Positions 11,186 through 22,385 of a stretch of 64,000 nt of DNA are shown here, piece by piece (the first letter of the stretch is position 1; each line of letters starts with the position of its first letter). Made by a program: the position numbers and the translations under genes. The notes below the pieces were generated by a model. It made no database searches. It was given only the letters and a program-made list of their open reading frames with translations, and was not told the DNA's origin. The DNA is from Epiperipatus broadwayi (lineage: Eukaryota; Onychophora; Udeonychophora; Euonychophora; Peripatidae): positions 3,579,594-3,643,593 of the forward strand of contig JAQFVV010012416.1 in NCBI GenBank assembly GCA_028023455.1, written 5' to 3'.

Positions 11186-11974
11186 TTTTGGCACAGTTAG
11201 TAGAGTGTCCAATTTGAAATCAGGAGGTCACAGGAATGATTCTGGCACTCAAACTTCTTATGAATTCCCACATTTTGGCACAGTTGGTAGAGTGTCCAAT
11301 TTGAAATCAGGAGGTCACAGGAATGATTCTGGCACTCAAACTTCTTATGAATTCCCACATTTTGGCACAGTTGGTAGAGTGTCAAATTTGAAATCAGGAG
11401 GTCACAGGAATGATTCTGGCACTCAAACTTATGTTTTGGCACAGTTGGTAGAGTGTCCAATTTGTAATCAGGAGGTCACAGGAAAGATTCTGGCACTCGA
11501 ACTTCTTATGAATTTCCATGTTTTGGAATAGTTGGTAGAGTGTCCAATTTGAAATCAGGAGATCACAGGAATGATTCTGGCACTCAAACTTCTTATGAAT
11601 TCCCACATTTTGGCACAGTTGGTAGAGTGTCCAATTTGAAATCAGGAGGTCACAGGAATGATTCTGGCACTCGAACTTCTTATGAATTCCCATGTTTTGG
11701 AACAGTTGGTAGTGTCCAATTTGAAATCTGGAGGTCACAGGAATGATTCTGGCACTCAAGCTTCTTATGAATTCCCACATTTTGGCACAATTGGTAGAGT
11801 GTCCAATTTGAAATCAGGAGGTCACAGGAATGATTCTGGCACTTAAACTTCTTATGAATTCCCACATTTTGGCACAGTTGGTAGAGTGTCCAATTTGAAA
11901 TCAGGAGGTCACAGAAATGATTCTGGCACTCAAACTTCTTATGAATTCCCTAGCAACAAAGCCATATGACTTTT
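11186..11974 (+). repeat. 87-bp tandem array built from a tRNA-derived SINE head
   Basis: Nine units begin with TTTTGGCACAGTTGGTAGAG-type sequence at 11186, 11273, 11360, 11434, 11521, 11608, 11695, 11780 and 11867. Seven of the eight steps are 87 or 85 bp and one is 74 bp. GGCACAGTTGGTAGAGTG resembles a tRNA D-arm/A-box, and GGAATGATTCTGG a decayed B-box. After the last unit the sequence runs once into the SINE family 2 tail (TAGCAACAAAGCCATATGAC). Because 87 is a multiple of three and the unit lacks stops in several frames, open frames of up to 132 codons arise on both strands. They are repeat artefacts, not genes. Confidence 0.9.
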
Positions 11975-14160
11975 TTATTATTTATCCTGATTAATTCAAT
12001 ATTTTATCTTTTCCATTTCACCATAAAAATTACTTCATATTTCTTGTGGTTTTTTTTTTTTAAAAAAGGTTTTCCTATTTATTTTTTTATTTTATCTTTT
12101 ACAAAGAGAAAATATGCCTATATATGTATCAATTCTCAGCCTATAACCAATAAGTGATATTGCAAACAATTTTCATGTCTTAATTTCACAGATTTTTCCA
12201 AAAACTGAATAGGTTGTCCATCTCAGTATTTTCCTAGGTATGTTTGGATTTTGAAAAAAAAAAATCAAATTTAAGTTTGTTCACATAGTGGAAATTTTAT
12301 GTCACTTTTTTAGGATTTAGCAGTATCTCATACCCACATGTAGTCTAAATGTAATAATTTTATTCTCCATTTTTTGTGATCTATGGTTATTATTTTTCTA
12401 TTTTTTTATATAAATATTATAATGTTTAATGTAAATAATATTTTCAATAATAAAAATCAATAATGTTTAGTATATAAAACAGATCATTCTTTTTCTAAAA
12501 GAAAGCAACCAATTTATTCCAGGTAGAAATTGTATGTTTATTCGAAACAAAAGTTATTTTATTTTTCCATTTTTGCAATCCATGGTTATATATATTGCTG
12601 CTTTTCATAAAAGAAAACAATCAACTGATCAATGGAGAAAACTGTATAGAAAACTGTATCAGTTTATTCTAAATCAAGACTGGGGAATTTCCAGCCCATG
12701 TGCAAATTTTGGCCCTTGAAAGCTCTCAATCCAGCCTGTGGACATTTTCAAAAATGTCTATAAAATGACTCTAAAATGACTCTACATAAAACATAAGTAT
12801 TGTAAATATTAAAATAATTTATTTTTTCAATTACATATTTTTCTTTCTCCATTTTTTATAATAGCTTATGTTTATTCTATTAGAGGGAAATATTTCAACA
12901 AATTTTCTATATTGTGCAGTCTATCTGACTATGGATTTAATTTATTATACTGAGGGTATTTTGTCTGTTTTATAATGATTTTTATAGAAAAATATATATT
13001 AGAAAAAATAAAATAAAATTTTACTTCATTTTATTATTATTTTGCATTTAATGTTTACTAAAGTGGTTACATGGAGCAAGACCAAAAAATTGATAAAGAA
13101 AATTGCGTATTTCAATAGAAATAGGCTAACCCATTTTTCTTATAGAAAGAAATAGTAAATTGGTGTACTTAATATATCTGGAAAGTATTTCAATTAGTAA
13201 AGAACACAATATTAATAGGTACTATTTAACAAAACATTTAAAATAGAAAATCAAAAAGAAGCTTCATCAAATGGCTGAAAATCAGAAAATTCAAAACTAT
13301 TTTCTGAAGAGGAGTTTATGAAAAACTGAATTCTAGATCCTGTAGAAATAATCTGTCCAAAACATAAAAAGAAATTTGAGAATATAAATAAATCATGAAG
13401 AATAATTAGAAGGCAAATTGGAAAAATTGTCATTAAATGTGGAACAGACATTAATAATGAATTCACACACAAAAAAAAATGGCTCTCATTTAAAAAGAAA
13501 AAGTTGAAATTGACTTGCTAGTTGATAAAACCTACACCTAATGATTAGTGGTAAATAAATTACATTTTTGATCAAATATAGCAAACTAATTTAAATCAAT
13601 AATTTTATACAGCCTGCAAAGGATATTATAAATATCCAAATGGTTTCTATTTTAAATAAAAGTAATTTTATTTCTCTATTTTTTGCAATCTATGGCTATT
13701 TTTATACAAAATTATAATACTTATTGTAAATAATACTTACTATAATAAAAATCAAATATATTTACTTTAAAAAACAGAGTATTCTTTTTCTTTAAAAAAA
13801 CCAGCCAATTGACCCCTGGTGGAAGTTGGAAGTTCTATTTTTTGTAATCTATGATTACATTTTTCTACCTTTTTATACTAATATTATAATATTTTTTGTT
13901 AGTAGTTCTTAAAGTAAATAAAATCAAATTTATTTGATTATAATAACTGATAGTAAGAAAGCAGTTAAATAATTGCAGTTAAAAATATTCTAAAGAAAAG
14001 TACTTTTATTTCTCCATTTTTTTTTTTTTTTTTGCAATTTGTAATTTTTTTATGCAAATATTATATAATACCTACAATAAAAAAATCAAATTTGGAACTG
14101 AAATTAAAAATTAAGTAATGTCATTATAATCCTTATAAACACTTCTCTCTTTTCTTTTTC
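11975..14160. repeat. Old AT-rich region with a recurring internal motif
   Basis: A phrase like TTTCTCCATTTTTTGCAATC, a TATGGTTAT-like segment and ATATTATAATA recurs near 12365, 12562, 13672, 13832 and 14010. Several copies are followed by an AAAACAGA-TATTCTTTTTCT block. The piece near 12680-12760 (GGGGAATTTCCAGCCC, TTTTGGCCC, CCAGCCTGTGGAC) looks like the GC-rich terminal region of a hAT element. I could not delimit elements. No coding sequence was recognised. Confidence 0.4.
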
Positions 14161-14251
14161 TTTTTTGTTATTCTTATATACAATATTACAATTCCCCAAA
14201 ATCCTTCTTACACTTTTCAGCAATTTTTTTTATTAAATATTAAATATTACA

Positions 14252-14281
14252 GTTTCGACTGTACCTTGCAGTCTTCATCAG
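14252..14281 (-). ncRNA. Hammerhead-like core, left arm of family H
   Basis: On the minus strand CTGATGA is followed by an extra A, then GACTG...CAGTC (helix II) and GAAAC. No convincing helix I was found, because the flanks are A/T-rich and weakly complementary. The motif fits the hammerhead core only partially. Confidence 0.4.
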
Positions 14282-15399
14282 ATTTACAAAAAAATTAAAT
14301 ACCTATAATAATACAAAAATTACACAATACAATTAATATTTCTATACAAATTATTAATTTTCTAATGTACATCTTAAAATTTTTAAATTTTTATAAAAAC
14401 CTTTTAACTCATGTTATACATATTTATTTTTCCAAATTTTTTATTTTTACTCTCTTTATCTCTTTTTCTATACCCTTTTTTTATTTTATTACCTATAAGA
14501 CTTTTTATACATATATAATACATATAATATATACCAATTTTACCTTTTTACTACCCCAAATTATTTATATCATGTTTAATATAATCCTTCTTTATTCTTC
14601 TTATCTTACAATTTTTTATTTTTTTAAAAACACATATTTTTATATACTTCCCTATATCAGATATAAATATAATTTTTTACCTTATTCTCTTTCTTTAATT
14701 CTCTCTATTCTCCATTTTATATTAATTTAATTTCCTTTTACCCTCCCTTTGAATTAAACCAAATCTTAATAGAGATAGGTGTGTATGGGTGGGGGGGGGT
14801 AAAACAATGACAGTATAAGGAAGGGGAGTAATTTATGGATAAAATAGTAATAAGTATAGGATAATATATAAGTTATATGAATAGGTAATAGAGGGCTGTG
14901 AGATAGGAAATATGAAAGGGAGGTTAAAAGGAAGTTAAATTAATAAAAATGGAGAATAGAGGGAATTAAAGAAAGAGAATAAGGTAAAAATTTATATTTA
15001 TCTCTGGTATAGGGGATTATATAGAAATATGTGTTTTTTATCAAATAAAAAAATTGTAAGATAAGAAGAATAAAGAAGGATTTATATTAAAAGTGATATA
15101 AATGATTTGGGGTAATAAAAAGGTAATATTGATATATATTATATGTATTAAAAGTATTATATGTGTTAAAATAAAAGTCTTATAAGTAATAAATTAAAAA
15201 AGGGTATATAAAGAGAGTAATAATAAAAATTTGGGAAAGTAAATATGTATAAAAGATATAACATGAGTTAAAAGGTTTTTATAAAAATTAAAAATTGTAA
15301 AATTTTAAGAAGTATGTTAGAAAATTAATAATTTGTATAGAAATATTAATTGTATCATGTAATGGTTGTATTATTATATGTATTTAAATTTTTGTAGAT

Positions 15400-15432
15400 C
15401 TGATGAAAACTGCAAGATACAGTCAAAACTGT
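15400..15432 (+). ncRNA. Hammerhead-like core, right arm of family H
   Basis: CTGATGA is at 15400-15406, followed by ACTGCAAGATACAGT and AAAAC in place of GAAAC. It is the mirrored partner of the core at 14252-14281 and is probably inactive. Confidence 0.35.
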
Positions 15433-15589
15433 AATATTTAATATTTAATAAAAAAATTTTGCTGAAAAGTATAAGAAGAATTTTTGGAAATTGTATTAAC
15501 ATTGTTGTTTAGTTACGGTTCCATGTTATAACAAAACTATAAATTCATAAAACATTATCCATAATAAAACAAAAAAAATATTAATCTGA

Positions 15590-16790
15590 TAAAAAATTTA
15601 ATGTGACATTTTCTACTATTTATTTTTGGATAAATAATTTACATCTGTTTCAATTTCAACAGTAATGATGCACAAGATGTGCTCCAAACTTTTATCAATT
15701 GTGTGGAGATTTTTGCTTTGATTTTATGAATGTCATTAAAAAATTTTGAGAATCCAAATTTTTAAAAATTTAGTATTAATTTCATACATTTCATTTTTTA
15801 ATTTGTTTTCTCTTGAAGTTCTATAATCTCAGTGTGCTGCATTTCATGAAAGAATCTGAAAATATTTAAAAATAGTTTTTTTGTTACTTTGAAAATCAGA
15901 GAACCTTTCCCAGAATTCATTGTACACTTTTGTTAAAATATCGTATTTTTGTTTTAAATAAATATTATTAAAAATAGTAGTAAATGTTGGAAAATTGACA
16001 AAATTATAGTTATTTAATTGGTTTTGAAAATGTTTCCATTTTTTTAATGCATGAACAAGTCTACATAATTCGGTTACTAGCTGATTTTGTGTCTGTAATT
16101 TTTATGTTATTTAAATGGTAATTATATCAATGAAAAATAAGTCACATACCTTTTATTTATTAATTAGTTATGATATAAATGAAGAATTTCACTTTATCTG
16201 TTAATTCAAATCTTTTTTTAATATAGTTCTTTTTGAAGGCTACCAAACTTCACAATAAAATGCCAAATCTCTATAATCAGCTTGAAGAAATAAAAATTTT
16301 AATAATCCTCAGTGGCCAATTACTGATTTGGTTTAATTTCTTTCATGTACTTAACCATAACAATCATTGCATTCTCTATGATATTTTCAGAACATACATT
16401 TTGTTGGTGAATTATATAATGGAAAATAAATTTTTTCATTTAATTCACTTTCATCCATAATACATTAAAACACTCCTTTCCCTCCCAACTACTGATATAG
16501 CTCCATCAATGGATATTCTAGTTTAATTATGCTATTCCAAGATTGAACTTTAACATTATTTCTTAATTTATTAGAGATATTCTTACCAATTGGTTTTGTT
16601 GCAAGTTAGATAAGAGATATTTCTTCAGTAACATTAAAGTTTTGATCAATTTCTTTAATAAAAATTGAGAGTTGACCAGTATCTGTAACATCTTTATTTT
16701 CATCAAAAATTAGTGAATACCAATCAAAACGGATAATTTTTTCACCAATGACTGTTCAAGATTTATTGACAATTCACTTCATAACATATT
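15590..16790 (-). pseudogene. hAT-family transposase fossil (ZBED/FAM200-like group)
   Basis: Conceptual translation of the minus strand, read across frameshifts and stops, gives blocks in the order expected for hAT transposases. First comes FDENKDVTDTGQLSIFI (family form: DESTD.S.TAQL.IF), containing the first catalytic aspartate. Next is DQNFNVTEE, then CIIHQQNVCS-like sequence (family form: C.IHQ..LC). Last is YRDLAFYCEVWWPSK (family form: Y.D..YYTEVRWLSR). The C-terminal dimerisation region can be followed weakly to about 15600. Many stops make it non-functional. Terminal repeats for this copy were not located. Confidence 0.7.
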
Positions 16791-18027
16791 TACATTTTCT
16801 CCTTTTTATATCCAGAGCAGATTAACTCTACAGCTTCTACAATGCAATCATTTATAACCCCCCCCCCCAGCAAATGATTTAAAACTTTTTGCTATTTTTT
16901 TATTTTTGAAATAAAGTAAACTGCTATCATATAATTTTCTGCCTTATTTGTACTTTTTATACAACATATTTGTTGCTTAATTAAGTTTCTTTTCAAGTTT
17001 TCTATTTTAATATTTCTTTTCCAATAATTTTGTTGTAGTCAGAATGTTTAAATAATAATAGTATCTTTTAATACTATGTTCTATATTAAGGAAAATACTT
17101 TACAGACAGATCAAGCATATTGTTTTATTATTCCTAATAAAAAAGACACTGACTCATTTCTCTTAAAATGCATGATTTTCTGTGTGTATTTTTTTAATCT
17201 TATTCAGAGACTGTCTTAAGAAAATTAAATGCAAAATAATAATAAAAAAATAAATAAAATTCCCTAGTTTTACTTCTGCTAGGATATGCATTTATCTGTG
17301 AAAAATCACTATAAAAACAAACAAAATGACCTTAGTATCATAGATTAAATTTGTAGTCAGATAGATTACACCATATTTAATGGAATATTGCATTTCTGAT
17401 AGAATAAACTAGAACTATTATAAATATTGGAGAGTGGAAAATATGTGATTGAGAAAATAAATATTTTATTTTACTTAACTCTTAATTCAATATTTACATT
17501 ATGCATGTGCTTAAATAGAAATTTTATACAGGGTTATTTTATATACAAGTTTTGAAAATGTCTGAGGAAGTAATTGAGAGCTTTAACCTCTTTATTGCTG
17601 GTTATTTTATTGGCTGAGTGAGGTAAAAGCCGAACATTTTAATTGTCCAATTCACAAAGTGAAGTGTCAAAATACAAATTCAATCATCAAAATATATTCA
17701 TCTTTTAATATTATATTCACTTTAGTTTCGTTTGTAAAAAGTATATTAATAATTTGTCAGATTATGAAAGTGAACGAAAGTTTTTTCACAAATGAATTTC
17801 TCTTTATAATTTTAAAATTATTTGCGAGTGCAGAAATGTAAAACAATTTTTTTTTTTTCCAACGAAAATGTTTTGGATGATGATGTGATTTGATTTGTTT
17901 ACATTGCAGAAAAAGCAAATATTTTTTGTAATTTTTGTTAAATCTTAACTATTTTTTTAAAATAATTTTATTTTTAGCATATTTTATCAAAATAATATGT
18001 CATTTGTCAAAAAATACATTTAATATG
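16791..18027. other. Unassigned spacer
   Basis: AT-rich, with a C-run at 16858-16868. No feature was recognised. Confidence 0.5.
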
Positions 18028-18035
18028 GTCTAAAA

Positions 18036-18566
18036 CAGTGGTCTTCAACCTTTTCACACCTGCAGACCGGTAAAAATAAGGATAAGGTTCTGCAGACCAG
18101 CAAAAATAAGGACAAGATTTCGCAGACCGGCAGAAGTCTATAGATAATTTTTTTTAAAGATAAGCATAATTGTTATAACTGATCAAAACAACAATGTTAA
18201 ATATATAAGATAAAATTATATATATATATATGGAATTTATATAATAAAAAACTTTTTTTTAAATTTTTTTAGAAAAGTAATAAAAAATTTAATTCTACCC
18301 CCCCCCCCCCATAAACATCTGTGATAACTAGAAAAACAAATTAATTTATGAATGATTGATTAGATTTTGTTTTCATTCTGTTTTCTTTTTTTTTTAATTG
18401 GATAAAAATGAGATGAAAAAATAAATAAAAATTGGCTATATTAATTAAAAGTTTAAACTCTTATTTTTTATTATTACAAACTTTTTATTGCCTGTCGAGC
18501 ACACGGACCTGCAGAAAAGTTCTGCGGCCCGGTGCTGGGCCGCGGACCAAGGGTTGAAGAACACTG
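18036..18566. mobile_element. Non-autonomous hAT element with perfect 8-bp target duplication
   Basis: It begins CAGTGGTCTTCAACCTT and ends AAGGGTTGAAGAACACTG, which are inverted repeats. The exact duplication GTCTAAAA lies at 18028-18035 and 18567-18574. Inside the left end there are three GCAGACCGG-type subterminal repeats, and the right end has GGCCGCGGACC. The interior is A/T-rich with a C-run. The length is 531 bp and there is no transposase. The 8-bp duplication and CAGTG termini are diagnostic of hAT. The intact duplication shows simple insertion. Confidence 0.93.
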
Positions 18567-18574
18567 GTCTAAAA

Positions 18575-20100
18575 CATTCGTTTATCATTTCCATAATGAA
18601 ACAAAACATATCGAAACTTTTGAGTTGACATTTTATTTTCTTTGTGTTGAAATATAACATCCAATAAGATTCAAGAAGAGCACACCTACTTTTTTTTGTT
18701 AAAGTTTTGAGACTGTTTTATTGATTTTTTTTACTTGTAAAATAATTCAAGAGAGGGTAGCATCTTACAGAACTTTTTATAATTTTTCAAATGGTAAAAT
18801 CGTTACCGTACCATTAAAAGTGACGGGATTTGAACGGTCAGAAGCAGCATGAAATCATCACATTTTTAAGCATGACTAGCAACCGTTGCATTAAGAGTCA
18901 ACGTAGCTTAAAGCCAGAGATTTCCTGTGCCTGTTTTAAATAATTTGTTTAAAACTTTATACAAAATATAAAACACCATTGGGCTATCTAAAAGAAATGC
19001 TTTTATTTAAAATATTTGAGTCAGTTTATATTTTGATGCACAGTTAAGAAGTGAATTTCTACACCTCTCTCTAATACCAACTTACACCACTGCATTAAGA
19101 TGTGCACACAACACAAAAAAGATAATTATTTGAAAATTGCAGGATGCTTTTGAAAATATAAAATTTTTCAACTGTGACCTCTAACTATTACTGAACCACT
19201 GGGAGGTGCAGATCCCAGTTTTAAAACTGTTGGTGTAAAGTATTTTCCTAATACTATTCTAGATGAATTATGATTTTTATTTGTTTCATTTTGATATGTT
19301 AACACATTATGTTCAGCAAATGATAAATCAAAATATGTATACTTTCTTTTGAAAAGTTAATTAAATTTATAAACTGAAATTTTTTAATGATGTATTCAGA
19401 AATGTAAACATAGTTATAAATATTATGTGTAAATAATTTTATCTAAATCCAAAATGAAGATGGTAAGTTTAAATACATTAGAAAATAATCAAGTGCCTAT
19501 TTAAAAAGTATTTTAGATGTATTTAAATGAATTTAAAATCATGTTAAAGTTAAATGAAATGTAATACTTTTGGCTTAATAAGATGAACATAATCATTAAA
19601 GGCTGATTGCTGCAAATAAATGATTATTAAAAATAACAGCACTCATAAAATAAATTTGTGGAATGTATATTATAATCAGTAGAGTTACATGGCACACAGA
19701 AACATAATTATGTGTGTGCATATATATATAAAGTAAAGGAAAAGTAGAAATAAACACAGACAAAAATTTTAATAGATATTTTCTACTTTCCTAGAATAAA
19801 ATAAGCATAGTAAAAGAATTAAATAATTCTAGATTTAAAATAAAATTTTGTTACAAATAAACAGTTAAAAAGGTCTAATAAATATTATTTGTAATTCTGA
19901 TTTTGAAATTTAAAAACAAGCATGTTCCTGACAATTGTACAAATTTCTATTATGCATTTTTGAAATCTTTTAATTAATTGGTAAATTTCTCTACCTAAAT
20001 AAGAACATTCAAAAGGGATTAGAGATATAAAAACTGTTTTCAATTAAGATATTTGTTATCATCTCCAAATGATTCTAAAAAAGAGCTGATAAAAATATCA
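18575..20100. other. Unassigned DNA
   Basis: A GTTCAAATCCC-like B-box on the minus strand near 18833 and an AGTTTTAAAACTG palindrome near 19219-19231 are the only hints of old mobile DNA. No gene was recognised. Confidence 0.4.
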
Positions 20101-20480
20101 GTTCAGTCTGGTTTATAATTTTTGAGAAGCAGCAGGTTAATAGCTAGCTGCAAAGTTGGCTAAAATATTTTGTGAAGTAGTTGGCTGCAGTAGTTGGTAG
20201 CTGTAGCAGAATAGCTAGCTGCAGAGCTGGTTTCCAGAGTTATAAAGAGCTACCATAAGGATGTAAGAATGCAAGGAATAAGCTGCTCTTCAGTCCACTG
20301 ATGAAGTTTGAATTCACATGGAGAAAAATGACTCACTTCTTCATATTGACATTCATAGCTACAAATGTGTTCTGAGAGAATAGCTTGCTGGCTTAAAGCT
20401 TACCAAATCCTAGTCTAGGTGGAACCAATTGCAGAACCCTTACCTGGATCAAAAACTAAGCTGACCAAGAGAATCCCACC
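20100..20480. other. GC-elevated block of unknown origin
   Basis: The composition is clearly less AT-rich than its neighbours. It has repeated AGCTAGCTGC and AGTTGG(C/T) words at 20130-20230 and a CCACTGATGAAGTT phrase near 20297. No open frame of interest and no partner elsewhere in the window were found. It may be a decayed retroelement or a host exon or UTR. Confidence 0.3.
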
Positions 20481-21279
20481 AGTTTCTAAATAAGTAATTA
20501 TACATATACTGATATATCTATATGCGGAGAAGCATAGATAAAGGTATATATAGCTGGTGAGCTAATTTAAAACTCTTAAAATGACTAAAAATTATAACTT
20601 AATAACTTAGTGTAAAACAAATCAATAATTTGCATTAATTTAAATGTCTAAAAGAAAAGAGCAGTTCACAGATGATTTTATATATATTATTGAAGAAATT
20701 GTTTTAGTAGTTTTTTAACAAAATGACATTTTAAAAATAGCAGGAAATAAATTTGCTGAGATTAAAAATCTAGGAGTCAAGATTTAATTCATTGACTATA
20801 TATATATATATTTTAAAAAAAGTTGATACTTTTTTTTAAAGAAAAAGAAAATAAATGGAATTTATAAACTGATAAAGTAAACTATTATGTTTGTAATTAA
20901 TTTATATCATCTATAATTTTATTTATACACATTATATGTGTGCATTTATATGAAGAATATATATTTTAATAATATTATTATTGTAACAAATTAAAATAAG
21001 TAAACGTAGCTTAGGTATTTATATTAAAAATATAAGTTGAAAAGTTTAATCATGTATTATTGTAGGACAATTTAAATATGTTCAGAAATTACATGCACAC
21101 ACATGTACGTGTGCATATATATATATATCAAGGAGTGTCAAATAGACACATTTTAATTATTTTTTAATTATTAAATGTCAATTCAAATATATATTCATGT
21201 AATAGTAAAACACATCAGTGCACCTATATGGAACTTATATGTAAGTCAGTGTAATAACTTGAACTTTGTAAATCACATT
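20481..21279. other. Unassigned AT-rich spacer
   Basis: Nothing recognised beyond A/T simple sequence. Confidence 0.5.
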
Positions 21280-22385
21280 CACCTGGGTCTCTTTTTACAC
21301 GGACTTATTTAACACGATTTTGAAGTTACGCGATTTGTGTTTCACCGGAAGTCGAAATCCGATATTGCGCTATTACTTTAAATAATAAATTTCGCGCACT
21401 TACGTTATATTGAAAGTAATAGCACATTATTGAAATTCGACTTTCAACTTAGTAATTTCAATATTTTCAGTGCTTTATAATAGTAAGATTTTATGCAATA
21501 ATGAAATTAAAATCATTATTTCCACATTTTATGTATACACACATTAAATTTTACAAGATTATAATATAAATTTGTTCAAACATAGTGCGTGTTAATTTTG
21601 CATTTTAAATCACATTGTTTTTGCTTTTTAAAAAAGAACGTAATCAATCATTAATCATTTAGTGAACACAAGTTTATTTTTAAAAGGTCAGTAATAGCAG
21701 TGGGCACAATTAAATGTGACAAATAAAAATTAAAATCTGATTTTTAATTGTAATTAACAATTTAAAAATTACTTACGGTGACTTGAAATAATATCATGTA
21801 AAATTTGATTTTTAAATGGAATTGAAAATTAAAGACAAAAATAAGAATTTAATTTTTAGTTGTTAGTGTTAATTAAATTTTTCCCAGCAGTGGTGACTAA
21901 ATGTCTTTTTATTATCATAAGTCTAAGTTCATAAACAATTAATAAAATCATTGTCTCAAAGATTAATTACTAATTACGTTGTCAACAGAAAACCACTAAC
22001 ACAACATGAGAATGCAAACGAACGTGTGTTTCAGCAAATAGCGATAATAATTAAAACGTGTATAAAAAAAATGTAAATTACTGTACTGTAAATTATGCAT
22101 AAAAATATATTATTTTGAATAAAATTAAATATTATAGTTAAAAAAAGTTTGTCTTGTATCAATTTTTTTCAAATTTGAAATTTTTTATTAGTCATATTTT
22201 ATTTCCTTATTTTTTTTTTGTGCAAATTTTAAAGTAATTTTACATTGGTGCTTTGCTTTTATGTGAATTTTGAAAAATCACAGACCACATCCCCCTTTTT
22301 CAATGTAATACATCTATTTTTGCGCGATTTCGTTTGCGCATGTTTTCTGAGGAACCTATCTATCGCATAAAACGAGACCCAGGTG
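21280..22385. mobile_element. pogo/mariner-like TIR element, non-autonomous
   Basis: The left end CACCTGGGTCTCTTTTTACA and the right end (minus strand) CACCTGGGTCTCGTTTTATG are inverted repeats. The right end is followed by TA and the left end is preceded by TT, suggesting a TA target with one mutated copy. Subterminal CGCGATTT and ACACGATTT words recall pogo/Tigger-type elements. The interior holds a smaller palindrome around GTCGAAATCCGATATTG and CAATATTTTC. No transposase is visible. A relative with the same architecture is at 35.0-37.3 kb. Confidence 0.65.

Larger units (their letters stand above)
14182..15506. mobile_element. 1.3-kb palindromic (foldback) element family H
   Basis: The left arm (about 14186-14745) and right arm (about 14900-15505) are reverse complements over roughly 600 bp, with a short centre that includes a G-run at 14791-14800. 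Each arm has near its outer end a CTGATGA, hairpin, (G/A)AAAC motif. The 121-codon frame at 14365-14730 is simply arm sequence and has no recognisable protein content. The size and symmetry suggest formation from two inverted copies of a shorter repeat. Confidence 0.8.

Noticed and set aside
11133-11531. 132-codon plus-strand frame and overlapping 128-codon minus-strand frame
   Set aside because: Both are products of the 87-bp tandem SINE-head array (a multiple of three without stops); repeat artefact.
14365-14730. 121-codon frame rich in F, Y, I and L
   Set aside because: It lies wholly within the left arm of a 1.3-kb palindrome and is T-rich sequence read as hydrophobic residues; no domain and no coding bias.
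16233-16460. 75-codon plus-strand frame
   Set aside because: Antisense shadow of the hAT transposase fossil on the minus strand.
20297-20340. CCACTGATGAAGTT...GGAGAAAAAT as another hammerhead
   Set aside because: No complementary helix II between the CTGATGA and GAAA-like boxes and no helix I; taken as coincidence.
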